This document shows, piece after piece, positions 11,961 to 23,215 of a stretch of DNA of 64,000 nt. A program made the position numbers and the translations under genes. The notes under the pieces were generated by a model, which saw nothing but the letters and a program-made list of their open reading frames with translations, did not search any database and had not been told where the DNA came from. Where the stretch lies: contig OX388343.1 of NCBI GenBank assembly GCA_947579665.1, positions 87,710,254 to 87,774,253 of the forward strand, in the 5' to 3' direction. Source of the DNA: Sympetrum striolatum (Eukaryota > Arthropoda > Insecta > Odonata > Libellulidae). Numbering within the stretch: the first letter of the stretch is position 1; each line of letters starts with the position of its first letter.

Positions 11961-14743
11961 CGGCGTCCTTTGTGGAGGAAATGCAAAGCGTTGCATTTTT
12001 TCTAGCCATTTCACTAAGGAGACGGTCTTACGATCGGAGCAGACGATGTTAAGCCGAGTAAAAAAAGTTGCTAAATGTAGCTGAGCTACAGTCGTAAAAA
12101 AGTTTTCTTTTTTTTCTCACTTTGATAAAGAAAAAATTGCCTTACAACTTTTGCCTATTCTTTTTCTATTTACAAGAAAGTATGTACGTATATTTCACTG
12201 CTGCCTGTGTAAAAAAATTGACTCAGATTATATTTTTATATTATTCTGCGACTTTTATCAAAGAGGCAAGAAGAAAAAAGACTGCAATCTAATTACTAAT
12301 AGACAAGGTGAATGTAAAATGTTTTCGTATATTTTTATATCATTTTATATTTTATTATTGATATTTTTATTGGAAATCAGAGCCCGAGCTAAACATTACT
12401 TTGGATCGTGAAGCTACACTTTTTGAGACTCTCACATGACTGTAAGTTCAGTCGTTTCCAGAGAGTAGGGGGTAATCAAAATAGAAAATAAAAGACGAAT
12501 AAAGAATGGAAGTAAAGTGGATGGGTAAATCCTAGTGAACTCATATAAAAAGGATAAATGTATCCTTTTTGGAGAATCGAAGTGGTTTAAATTGACACGA
12601 AAAGACCTCACAGAAAGTGCAGAAACTCAACAGAAAGATATCCCTACACTTAATTGATTATTTAACTCTTACAACATTAAAATTGATAAATAAACATCAC
12701 AAGGCAGATTTTATTTAAAACGAGAATTTATAGATACTATTGTTGAATAAACTACTACTTATTTATCAAGCATTATTAAAAATGTCTTCTATGCGCATCA
12801 CCTAACGCAGATAAAAAATTCATCTACATTTTTTTGGGAAAAACGTGGGAAAAGCTATGATCATAGAATTCTACCAAATTCGCATATATCAGAAGAAAAT
12901 TATATTCCATCTTGTGATGAAATTTTGGAATGCTAAATTTTTTTCTTGAAATATACCTATTCAATGATTGTGTTATTTTTGGGAACATTAGCATTTAATA
13001 AATTTATAATCAAAATTAAGTTGAAAATTGTGAGATCAAGTCAAAACCTTACAGCAAAAAAAAAAAACATTCGCGACAATCATACAATTTTCGGGGCTAA
13101 TTGGAAGATAAGCCCAATTGAATTTCCGTGACAATTTCAACTTTGGAGGATTGACTACGTCGTAGAACTTCAGAGCCTCGATAACTTCGCAGGATTCGCT
13201 GTTGGAATCGCAAGTATTTCCCTGGAATTTTGCGCGTGACCTGAAAGGTAAAAATCTTAAACAAGAACAAAATGATTTCGCCAATGAAAAAAATACATGA
13301 TTTGACTTTGATATTCATTGTAATGCATTTAAAAGAGCAGAAAGCGAACCACTGATAGAGATAAAATCGACTAGTTGCAGCTATTTTGAGTTGAGAAATC
13401 CTAGGTGTACGATAGTAAGCCTTTGAAATGCTGTAAATAAAATCCCATCCGGAGTGTAAGAAAGGATTGATTACGTCAATGGATTTATCGGTTTAGTATT
13501 ATGCATTTCAAGCCGAGATATCTGCAGTAGTAGGGTAAAATTCCATCGTATTTCGTAAATCAGGGTTCCCAAAATGTCTTTTCTGATGAAACACTTTGGG
13601 GGTTTTTGAATTTTGAAGGAGAACCTTATGTAATTTGAAGGGTAAACAATGCCACATAATCAATATGTTTTCCAAAATTAAAAAAAGAACATGTTTTGTG
13701 TAATATTTATTTAAATTTTGAGTCATAAATCATAACTAGGTCAGTGAGAATTTAGCTTTTTCTTAGAATTTAGTACTTAAAAATCGCAGCATTATAACTC
13801 TTATTTTTTTTCGTGGAGTACTTGTTATCTTCTTGCAGAGAACTGTTTGGGAAACTCTGATTTAAAGGATACTCATATTTACGAGGGCAGAGTTATGAAT
13901 TCCTAGTGCGAAGAATACTTTTATATGATGAAAAAAGAGAGAGATTACGACATATACTGAAATTCAATTTTGTTATGAGTGAGTTACACTTCCCTTTGCA
14001 AATCCCTATTGGAAAGGTGACACGATTCTAGTGAAATTCCTTCAATAGAAAGAGACGAATGCCGGAAATCCTGAAATATTTCCGATCGTTGATTCGAAGA
14101 AATGAAGTCGACAAACGTCAGCTTAAAAAGTTCCTGTCTAGCAGGATGAGGTTTCATATATGAAAAAATCACAAAACCTATACAAAAGTATAAACTTCAC
14201 TGTGGGACTTTGGGAATCGGAAATGACGCCGTTAAAATTCACGATTTTTTTGTCCCGACGTACTTTAATCACTCACCTCACTGGCCCTTTAAAATGACGG
14301 TGGAAACCTGTCTATTATATTTTTATAAGTAGGTTTTCTATGACACCAGAGGAAATGCGTGTTATTTTTATGGATAAGATTAAGTGAAAAGGATAGACTG
14401 AATAAATTATGTATCTATTTACAGAAAATATAAAATTGTAGTAAATTAGATTGTAGTGTAGATTAGCATAGTAAAAATTCCATCAAATAAACGTTATCAA
14501 ATATAATTTAATTTACGATATTTGCACAAATTTGAATGTATAACCATGACAGGATAGTTTGAAAAAACAGGTATTTGAACACATAAACACAGTTTTGAAA
14601 AATATGCAGAAATATTTTATATAAAATGTGATAGTTAAACAAGCCAAAGTCAATACCAGGTATCTAAAATATTGATCGCGAGAGCTGGTTAGTTCGTCAA
14701 ACCCTCCATATTCAGCTTTTCAAACCGTAGAGAGTGCATGCAA
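11961..14743. other. AT-rich stretch, no gene seen
   Basis: Nothing recognisable apart from a short perfect hairpin at 12547-12570. Frames do not exceed 86 codons (12151-12411, plus; Phe/Ile/Lys-rich, chance-like). Confidence 0.5.
12547..12570. repeat. Perfect short hairpin
   Basis: AAAAAGGATA (12547-12556) and TATCCTTTTT (12561-12570) are exact reverse complements separated by four bases. There is no gene next to it to terminate, so it is recorded only as structure. Confidence 0.7.
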
Positions 14744-14815
14744 GGGTTAGATGTAAGAAGAGACTTTCTAGTCTCAATCACTCCCTAATAAAGTCCTTTT
14801 ATTATTATTATTATA
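14744..14815 (+). mobile_element. SINE/LINE 3' tail, TTA-family copy A
   Basis: Reads GGGTTAGATGTAAGAAGAGA, then CTAGTCTCAATCACTCCC, then TAATAAAGTCC and a (TTA)n tail. Four other stretches (17087, 43836, 47761, 62950) share this order, which defines a dispersed family with a TTA/ATT microsatellite tail, as in non-LTR retroelements and the SINEs they mobilise. Confidence 0.6.
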
Positions 14816-15136
14816 ATGAGACTTTCTAAGACAAGATGAGGATTGAAGTAGTTGTCTCTACTTCTCCTCACAGAGCCAAAATGCCACGAATAGAAAACAT
14901 CCTTGTAAGTCTATCATTATGACTATGGAAATAAGTTTATCGGAGAGTTCTAGGAGACATGACAGGAATAAATTTTATTTACTTTTATACCCTGGATTGT
15001 TTCATGCCATTAGGCTGAAACCAAACTATTACTACTTCTTATTAAATTTCATGTATTATAGTCACCTTTTCGACGCTTTACGTTTCTCCAAGACTATCAT
15101 ATGCTCATCACTCCACTTGTTGTTAGTGATATATTT
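14816..15136. other. AT-rich stretch, no gene seen
   Basis: A 77-codon plus frame (14919-15152) resembles nothing known. The sequence runs directly into the 15.14-kb repeat copy and may be its upstream part. Confidence 0.4.
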
Positions 15137-15345
15137 GTGCGTGTTTTTGTAACTCTTCTCTCAATGCCATAAATTATTATTATGGTTTAGTATATTTTAA
15201 CTTTTATAATCAACTCATTGGGTTTTACTTAGCAGAATTTTTTTTCGTAAAATCACGAACGAATAGTTACTTCGATTAACGTGATCTATTTTTCTTTGGT
15301 TTTGCAAGTGTTCTTGATAAAACGCAGATGAGCCTGGGGATGCTT
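15137..15345 (+). repeat. Interspersed repeat, copy 2 (pair with 10.9 kb)
   Basis: Diverged partner of 10881-11160 with the same ordered blocks, including TTAGTATATTTTAAC, ATCAACTCATTGGGTTTT, GCAAGTGTTCTT and CCTGGGGATGCT. It carries no coding signal. Confidence 0.5.
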
Positions 15346-15679
15346 ATTTTTAGTTTATTTAATTTACATGATTCTTATGTTTTTTCACGAGTTTTATATA
15401 GATATTATCGTTATCGCCGAATATTCAACCTTAATATGCTATAATTATAAAGTTGTAGATTGGAAAAAACCTGTTATGTGAATACCTAAATACATTAATA
15501 CTAGCACATGAATACATCAATACCTTAGTGTCTTTCATATCATCACGGCCATTGATAAAACCGGGACCAAAGTTAAGTATGAAACATATATTAGTACCTG
15601 TCCCGTGCAAAAATGAAACTTTGGGTTTGTCCAATTTCTTAACAGGTAATCTCATTCTCGCTTCGTATGACGCCAACTA

Positions 15680-16560
15680 ATACCGCTAACGCAATTACGC
15701 CCCAGCCAATCGAAACATGAACGATGCTAAGTCATAAATCCGCGTTCGATAAAAACCGGTATGTAAATCGAGCCCGTATAAAAAAATCCATTTCGGGCTC
15801 CTCGCGATTTAACCGAACGAATCCGCAAAAAATCTCAATTTCCGCGAGAAGATTTAATAGCGGACGAAAGCGCGAAAAAAATTGATGGTCCGAGGGAAAA
15901 TTATGATACCTTCATTATAAAAAAGCGCACTTCATCAGGGGGTTCGGAGGAAAAAATGGCCGATAATAAACGATGATTTATGGCGAAGGTGACTTTGCTC
16001 TCGACGTAGAAACGAGGGCCACGGAGAGATAGAATAGCTTACATTTTTTGCCTCGAATCGGCGACCCTTTTGCGCAAAATGGAGTCACTATCCGTCAAAC
16101 GAACTGTGGCAAAAAAAACCGGTAAACAACGGGACAACCTCATTCGGATCTCTTTATCGACGAGAAACGTGGTTTTAACGAGATTCTTGTGAGGTTGAAA
16201 AGGAAATAAACGGTCCGTTTCTTCACCACAATACCAAGGAGGACCTCTCGTTGCGACCCAAATAAACGCTGATTTTTGTACGGAGCGTGAGTGGAGTTAG
16301 TGAACGAGGGAATGCTGATTGGCCCCGTTCATATCGAAATCGATAGAGGCAGATTGGGGGGGTGAATTGAAAACGGGGGGGCATTCTATTGGAAGCACGG
16401 ATCCCCTAATCGATGCCAATGTATACGCAGCTAGGCCCCGTTTTAATTTTGGAGATACGGGGAAACAAAAATATAACCCACGGTATAATCCGTGCGGATT
16501 GAAAATCTGACGTTCTCTAGATAACAAGTTCTACGAGATAGGATATTGTCGCCTTGTTTT
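15680..16560. other. CpG-dense island
   Basis: CpG is strikingly frequent in otherwise A/T-rich DNA; lines 15781-15900 carry about six or seven CpGs per 60 bases. The only open frames are 63-76 codons and overlap on opposite strands (16297-16527). TATAAAAA occurs at about 15777-15784. The pattern fits an unmethylated regulatory island or promoter better than a coding exon, but no transcript feature is visible. Confidence 0.4.
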
Positions 16561-17086
16561 TTTGGGGGAAATGACCAAATTCACAAGGTTAGAGATTAGG
16601 GGCATAGCAGAAATGTAGGTGAATTCTCCTCTGTGTACAAAACAGAATTGGATTGGAATTCCTATGGGCATTCTCAGGCCCTTCCCTGACAATAGACCAT
16701 TGTTTGCATGAGATACAGCCAAATTGTTTCACAATCATCGTCAAGTGATTCCACTGGGCTCCATGCAATGCTGATAGTATCATTGCTTGAATAACTCTAC
16801 TCGGTATTAGAAGTTGAAAGTATAGTTGGATATATTTTACTGCTGACAGCCTCTTATGACATGGAAATCTACATATTGTAAATAATCAGTTTCAAAATCA
16901 TTCACAGGAGAATGTGCTGTATCACCATGATATTGTTTTAAGAGCATGGTAGTATATAGACAACAGAATGGGATTTAAAAGAGTAAAGAAATGAAAATCT
17001 TTTTATTTCTTTATGTTATGGAGTCCTACCAGAAAGTAGTGCCTAAAGAATTGATAATTAAATGACATGTTTAACATATTATTTAT
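16561..17086. other. AT-rich stretch, no gene seen
   Basis: Frames of 63-64 codons only (16531-16783, minus); no recognised element. Confidence 0.5.
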
Positions 17087-17165
17087 GGGTTAGATGGAAG
17101 AAGGGACTTTTAAGTCTCAATCTCGCCCAAATAAGGACGATTTATTATTATTATTATTATTATTT
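17087..17165 (+). mobile_element. SINE/LINE 3' tail, TTA-family copy B
   Basis: GGGTTAGATGGAAGAAGGGA, AAGTCTCAATCTCGCCC, AAATAAGGACG, then an uninterrupted (TTA)n tail. This is the cleanest copy of the family, aligning closely with copies A and C. Confidence 0.65.
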
Positions 17166-18804
17166 AATTATCATATCATAAATGACATGTTGAACCAAAT
17201 TAAAATTATTATTATTATTTATATCATCATAATTATTTAATTTTGATTTTTAAATCGCTACATAATACACAGTGTTGGTGCATATGTATCTATCAAGAAG
17301 GATAATGATTGTAACATGAGTATTACATAGAGTATGCTACACCGGAGATAGTCGTTCCAAATTATAAGAATGAGTGAAAAGTTGCATAAATTCCAACTGT
17401 TTGAAAGAACGTATGGTATGTTCGTTTGAGGAATTTTGCTGAAAATACATTCGATTGAAAATACTTTATGGAACGGCACAACTTCGCACGGTAAATGAAA
17501 TACCGAAGTAAGAATTCCTCTCAATCTTATTCTTTTTGGTGGTCTAACGTTATAACTCTGTTCATAGAAACTGGTCGCATTCTAAAATATTAAATGTGAG
17601 GAATTTCCAATAAGTTACTATTTCATTTACCTTAGTTACTCAAAATTACAATGTGTGCGTACATATACAAATTTAAAACATCATTTTATAATATCGCAAT
17701 GGAAGATTCTTTCATGAAAACCTCAAAGAGAACTTATGAATATTTATGCCCCAATTCCATGATTAATCGAAGTAATTACTTCAAATCCTAATTTCCAAAA
17801 TTAAATATGCATGTTACACACATTTTATATACTTCGTCCTTTTCAAATCTTTCGGTTTAACTTACATCAACTCCACCTTATTTTTTAACTGCGTGTTATA
17901 TCGCTGAAGTATTTTGCATTTTTTATTCTGGAATTTTTTCTACCCTTCATAAAAGAATACTATGGCTGCTTCGGATCAAATGCAATGATTAAATGAACAC
18001 GGAATAGCGAAGAAGGGTATTTTGACCTGTAGATTTAGAAATATTGGCTCAGGGTTTTTGAGTAATATCTCCTGGTCAGGGTGAGGTGAGAAATGACAAA
18101 CTGTAAATGTTTCACCTCGACGAATATTCCATCGATACTACCACAATAACTCAATTTTTTATTTAGATCAATCCTAAGTTTTATTGAATAAATAATGAAA
18201 TTTATTTCAATATATTCATTCCCTCTCTAACGCATAGGAATCATGGCAAACCACACTCATTACAGCGTTGTAAACAGCAGAAACGAATAAATAAACCTTA
18301 ATGAGCATACAGAATTTATTTTATACTTCCGAGTCTTAATTCTAAATTCGGATTTTCAGCATGAAAAATAAGCGAATTTCACTTTTAAAAAGTAATATTG
18401 TGTAAACTAACAAATTATTCTGGTCGATGAATGACTGACCGCAGTTTTAATTTACCGACATATGTATCCATAATCGCTGACCCTAAAAGCAAATCAAAAC
18501 GTCACATTCGTAATATTTACTCATTAGTAACGGATGACCTTTCATAATATGTGAGGGTGTTAATTAATCCATCTTCAGAGTGAAATTTATAATAAAAAAT
18601 TGATATTTCGTAATAAGGCAAAATCGGCTGCAATGAAAAAAGCTGACCAAGAGGCCAAAAGTGAGCGCGGAGCTTGAAAAATTTAAAAAATATGACAGTT
18701 GGAATGATAACAAGATGGTGAATTGGAGTTAACTAAACACGACTAGGTGTGTAACTTGAACCCAAGATAAAACAAGAAATGAAAAATAACGACATGAATG
18801 AGAC
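17166..18804. other. AT-rich stretch, no gene seen
   Basis: The start is rich in ATT/TTA runs left by the tail of the preceding copy. An 88-codon minus frame (17258-17524) is not recognised. Confidence 0.5.
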
Positions 18805-18852
18805 TCGTACCCAGAGCTCCCACTTTCCGGGCAGATATTCAGCATAGAAGCA
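18805..18852 (-). mobile_element. Degenerate tRNA-like SINE fragment
   Basis: On the minus strand this reads GCCCGGAAAGTGGGAGCTCT followed by GGGTACGAGTC, which keeps the shape of a T-arm/B-box with changes. No A-box or acceptor pairing is visible, so it is at most a short eroded piece. Confidence 0.35.
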
Positions 18853-18865
18853 TATAAGAACTTGA

Positions 18866-18892
18866 TTTATTTATTTATTCATCAAGCACAGC
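18866..18892 (-). mobile_element. Possible LINE 3' tail
   Basis: On the minus strand GATGAATAAATAAATAAATC resembles the terminal A/T-rich repeat of a LINE. There is no other support. Confidence 0.3.
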
Positions 18893-19190
18893 ATAGCAAT
18901 GTCAATTTACGATGATAATGTAACAAGTAAAAATATAGAAATGTGGCAAAATAGAGAAACAAGAAGGAGTGAAAAATAAAAATTAAAATAAAAAGTAGAT
19001 GCAACAATTAAAAGGATTTGGTATGGGTTTAACTTTAAATTATTCCTCCAAGAGAAACCATCTTTGATCTATTTCGTTTCTGTCAAATTGTGCAATGGGA
19101 GAAAAATATGTCTACTTCAGAGGTAAGGGATCTGCTGCTTTATCGGAAATTAAATGAATTATTTTCTTCATCTACAAATACAGTGGTACC

Positions 19191-19829
19191 TTAGTTAACG
19201 ACGCTAATCCGTTCCAGGATAATCGTCGTTAACCAAAACCGCCGTTATCCAAGGCGCGATTTTCCACAGGTATAATAATGGTAATGGATTACCGTATTTC
19301 CCGGCGTCGAGGACGCACACCAGTTATTGGAAGCAAAACTTATAATATTTACCGATTTAACTCCGGTGAGCCAACATGCGTCTATGTGAATTAGCTACAA
19401 TTTAGCATTGAACTATTTTTAATATTCTCCGCTAGCTGCTATTCAGTATGTTTTTATGATGTAACATCGTAACGTACACCAAATATTAGTAGTAGTAGTA
19501 GTATTGTTAAAAGTGCTTCGACAGCTTAGGTCATTTCGCACATTGGCTCCCACCGGGAATCGAACCCGGGACCGCTTTCACCAAAGGCAAACGCGCTGTC
19601 CACATGACTATCCGGGAGCCTCACCAAATATTAGTTTATAATATAGTGATTATAAATAGACGTGCTGAAACACGAGAAACTCCGGAAAGACCAATCGACG
19701 AGGCGTCGTAAGCCAAATCCTACGTCGTTACCCAAGATATTTTTTGGTTATAGCAACTCGTCGTTAACCAAGTCCGTCGTTAACCAAGTCCGTCGTTAAC
19801 TGAGGCCGTCGTTAACCAAGGTACCACTG
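19191..19829. mobile_element. Non-autonomous pogo/Tigger-like DNA transposon (639 bp, with nested SINE)
   Basis: The ends are inverted repeats: CAGTGGTACCTTAGTTAACG at 19191 and its near-complement ending GGTACCACTG at 19829. Both sides are flanked by TA (19189-19190 and 19830-19831), the target duplication of Tc1/mariner/pogo transposons. The CAGTGG...TTAACGA..AATCCGTTCC start is the pattern I know from Tigger/pogo-type MITEs. The right end holds four tandem copies of about 16 bp around GTCGTTAACCAAGTCC (about 19768-19820). No transposase frame is present. A tRNA-SINE has inserted into the interior; without it and its duplicated target the element is about 490 bp. Confidence 0.85.
19478..19634 (-). 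mobile_element. tRNA-derived SINE with target duplication, nested in the pogo-like element
   Basis: The minus strand starts GAGGCTCCCGGATAG and continues through an A-box-like GATAGTCATGTGG, a B-box GGTTCGATTCC and GGGAGCC. The first GGCTCCC and the GGGAGCC pair perfectly as a 7-bp acceptor stem. A non-tRNA body follows (AATGTGCGAAATGACC to GTCGAAGCACTTTTAAC), then an (ACT)n tail. CACCAAATATTA occurs on both sides (from 19477 and from 19622), a 12-bp target-site duplication, so insertion by target-primed reverse transcription is directly supported. It is almost identical in head and body to the copy at 54.15 kb. It is not a tRNA gene because of the body, tail and duplication. Confidence 0.88.
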
Positions 19830-19831
19830 TA

Positions 19832-20700
19832 GATGCATTTAAATATTTTTTACTTTGGCTTGCATATTACTTCGGTTGATAATAAAAAGGAAAACGGATT
19901 AGACTTACGTTAAATTATCGTTAGCATTCGTTTTCCTTAATAGGGATTCAGAGCTGAACCGTTTGCATATAGGCAAATTAAGAGCGGTCTGAAGGGTTCT
20001 TATGCAGACGAATGGTGCATACATACGACCTTATGATGAAAAAAGATTCTTCGTCCCTTGTCCATGCAGATTTCCCGAGTGAAAATCTCAGGGCCAAGAA
20101 ATTCATACGATTAGCCTTATTTTCCCTCGAGGGGGAAAAAAGTAACTCGAGATTCCCTGCTTTATATCCAAACTTAAACCCCTGTGTGTAACAGAAATCC
20201 CGAGTTGTAATCTGAAGTAGACGCATGTCGTTAACGGGGAGATAACGCATCAAATTGGAACGTGAGTTCGCAAATCATTGGAGGATAAGGAACAGCTTCA
20301 TTACCATCGCAAATAGGGGATCTCTCGAGGGGATTAAAGCCGTGGGGGGGAGGAGAACATTGTCCGCATTAAGGTCGATTCACACGCACGTCCAAAGTGC
20401 GGACGGAAACCTCAAAGCGGTCTGATTTCACGATCGAAAATAGAAAACAGCAGATCTACCGAGGAATTAAAAGGTACCGTATGAGTTAGCGCTTAAGGCT
20501 ATTATCATTTCACTAATGACTGATTAAATATAAAAGTTTTTGGATAATTAAGCGTGGGAAGTTTCCGAAAAACGGATGCCTACTAATAAATTTGACACGC
20601 TCGACCCTCATTTAAGTTATACACTCCTCCATGTTTACCTATTCTTCCACAAGTCTTTTATTTTTTCTTATAAATAATTCCCAATCCTTTAAATTTAATT
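19832..20700. other. Mixed stretch, no gene seen
   Basis: Contains a somewhat GC-richer part at 20280-20480 and a 91-codon minus frame (19978-20253) of no known family. Confidence 0.45.
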
Positions 20701-21060
20701 ACCGTATACATTTGAGTATAAGCCCACCCGAATATAAGCTAGGCACCTAATTGTATCTCAAAAATCTAGGAAAACTAATTGAGTCGAGTATAAGCATAGG
20801 ATAGAAAATGCAGGAACTACTACTAATTTCAAATAAAAATGGATACCAAAAAAAAATTACACTAATTGAGACACCAGCAGGTAAAATTTTAAAGGAATTA
20901 TAAATAGAGCAAGTGAGGAATATACGAGCTGATTTCCGACTATGGTAGACTTTTTCCACCGAAGAACAGGAAAGTGGGACATTAACTCGAGTATAATCCG
21001 AGGGGAGCTTTTTCAGCACAAAAATGTGCTGAGAAACTCGGCTTATACACGCGTATATGT
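20701..21060. mobile_element. MITE-like element with 'GTATAAGCC' inverted ends
   Basis: The left end reads ACCGTATACATTTGAGTATA then AGCC. The right end, read on the minus strand, is CATATACGCGTGTATAAGCC. The ends are thus imperfect inverted repeats about 20 bp long. Inside the right end is a hairpin (TTTTCAGCACA / TGTGCTGAGAAA, about 21010-21034). Additional GAGTATAAGC blocks occur at 20730 and 20788. The overall pattern (a terminal 'stem' with CGGCTTATAC) is common in dispersed small DNA transposons. I see no clear target duplication and no transposase. Confidence 0.55.
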
Positions 21061-22626
21061 CTACTTCCTTCAGGATCTCATACATACAAATTCAACCAGC
21101 TTTTCCTAGTCTTCCTTTAGTACCACCGACAACACACACCATTTTTTATCCTTCTTTCGTTTACTTTTCCTCTTGCAAATATCAACGAAAAAAATTCCTT
21201 CCATATTAAGCACTAAGCCTTTCTTTTAAATTTTATTCCTGGAATATCCAGTCATTAACAAACTGTCACATTAAGCTGTTACTTACACCTTTCGCCACAA
21301 TACAAAAAGCTGAGTGCAAGTGAATTGTAAGTATCTGGCTGGCCCTGATTTTAACAGTGCTGTGAAGTTGTTTACATAAACAAACTGTAATAATTTTTTG
21401 TGAGATCAAACGGAAATATGTAATTGTTACGATTATAACTGAAAATCGTATTGTTATTGTTAAAAACAAGGTATGTTTTAAAGAAATGTACAAATACGAA
21501 ACTCTTATATCACTTGGATTTGATTTTAAGTCGATTTGATATTATTTGAAAAAGTTTGAATTTAAATTCAAAATATTTGAATTTGGAGAACAAATCCTGC
21601 GCAAGCAGTCCAAAATGTCTCTTTCAACAACTCCATGGGCTTAATCGCTAATCAAATACTAACCTCCGTTCTCCTACAAGCATTGACACCAGTCCCTATC
21701 TTTCTGTCCTTTTTTAGAAATCTTAGAAAAACTTTTAAAATAGATGTACACAGAATACTATGAAAAAGACCTCACGAGCTGGACTCCACCAGTCATGTTT
21801 CGTAAATAAGTCATATTGAGCCTTTATTGACTGGCACTCAGGCCTGCCTTTATTTAGCTAGAAAGGGAATTCGTGAACATTTTCCAAGGGCTAAATTGCG
21901 CACATTCAATGCCTAAACATTAGAAACCTTCGAATTATTCATACCATTCGAGCAAAGACATGGAGTGGAAGATTCCTCCGAGCTCTTTGAAAGGATTATT
22001 CAGGAACAGGCAAATCGCACTTGTTCGGAAGACTTCTCAGGCTTTCTCTCACTTCCACGCTCATTAAACATTCCAAAAACGCCGGCGGGCCCAAAAACTT
22101 TCCTTTTTTCGACGGACTTTGCGAGAAGGGGAAATGCTTCGAAACTTCCACTCCGACAAGTTCGGTTCTAAACGATCATCCCTGGAGTCTGTTTTACGTC
22201 CGGTCTGGTTAGTTTCGAAATTGTACTCACGCCTACTTGAAAATTCGCTCGAGAACCCAGTCACGCAAAAAAACTCATTTTAAAATGGTTCGGAACGAAG
22301 TTCTCGCAGATTTTGCCGTTTCTGGGTGAGTTGAAAAATAAAATCGATTACACTTTGAGCAGATCCGCGAAAGGTAGAGGAAAAAATCATTTGTCATGAA
22401 TAAAAACGGGGAACAAAAGCTGTGTGATTGAAATATGCCACAGAGGTCGTAGTCAGGTCTCATTTCTTTTTTATGTGATCAGAACTAGTATGAAACAAGA
22501 ATTAATGAGTTACCAGGTGTTATTTAACAAATTATAACTGTTATTATTTCAGCTGAATATATAGGGTGCTTGATGCAATAGATTGCGAAAATTATTTCGA
22601 CGTTTGATAAAATATATATTTATAAA
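21061..22626. other. AT-rich stretch, no gene seen
   Basis: Contains a perfect 16-bp palindrome TTGAATTTAAATTCAA near 21557 and a GC-richer part at 22020-22330 with overlapping 63-68-codon frames. None resembles a known gene. Confidence 0.45.
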
Positions 22627-22679
22627 AATAGCTTTATTAATTAAGCTATTCAAATTGCTATACCTAATTCAATAGCAAT
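22627..22679. repeat. Two adjacent short hairpins
   Basis: AATAGCTT/AAGCTATT (22627-22634 with 22643-22650) and ATTGCTAT/ATAGCAAT (22654-22661 with 22672-22679) are consecutive perfect 8-bp hairpins lying immediately upstream of the 22.68-kb foldback. Confidence 0.6.
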
Positions 22680-22682
22680 CAA

Positions 22683-22873
22683 AGGTGAGTAGATTTAAAC
22701 GATTTATGTGTGAACTTGGAGGCGCTCATTATTTTCCACGAGTTCAACAAGTCTCCTGTCTTTCTCTAATCAGTGTTGCCACTGCTTCGTAGATAGTTAG
22801 TTCGATTTAGCTTAGTTAGGTAGATAATGAACGTCTCAGAGTTTGTAGATAACTCGTTTCAATCTACTCACCT
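22683..22873. mobile_element. Small foldback/MITE-like element (about 190 bp)
   Basis: AGGTGAGTAGATTTAAACGA at the left end is matched by the reverse complement of the right end (AGGTGAGTAGATTGAAACGA), 19 of 20 positions, giving inverted ends around about 150 bp of unique sequence. It is non-coding. No obvious target duplication, so it could also be a simple inverted duplication. Confidence 0.6.
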
Positions 22874-23089
22874 GTAATTGGTCTTCCCATCCACATCCCC
22901 TAAATGGCTTCATTTTCCTTGTTCTACCTTCTAGGCTGTGATGATAAATTTAATAAAAGTATAGTATACAGAAAGAATTAGTTAGTGTTAACCAGGCATT
23001 TCCAAGTTCCAAAGGAATAAAAAAAAACAAATTCCTCAATTATTTTTTCCAATTGCAAATATAAGTCGATTTTGAGATACATTTCATTG

Positions 23090-23215
23090 CAGGCTGCAAC
23101 ACGTAAATACTACACTACGTTAATACCATACAAGCAGCCTTTCGGTGTGTGGCAGGGGGTATAAACACCAGGCGTCTGTACTAAACTTATTTGTAAGCGT
23201 ACTCTCGAGAAACTC
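23090..23215 (-). mobile_element. CR1/Jockey-type LINE 3' end
   Basis: On the minus strand it reads CCCCCTGCCACACACCGAAA then GGCTGCTTGTATGGTATTAA and GTAGTGTAGTA. This is the 3' end motif (…CACACACCGAAAGG(T/C)GGCTTG… then TAGATGTAGA-type repeat) that I associate with a widespread insect LINE, and it matches the end of the RT-bearing relic at 32.8-33.8 kb. The coding part is missing. Confidence 0.6.

Noticed and set aside
12547..12570. Rho-independent-type terminator
   Set aside because: Eukaryotic context and no adjoining gene; recorded as a plain hairpin.
19489..19621. Functional tRNA gene on the minus strand
   Set aside because: Good acceptor stem and B-box, but a non-tRNA body, (ACT)n tail and target duplication identify a SINE.
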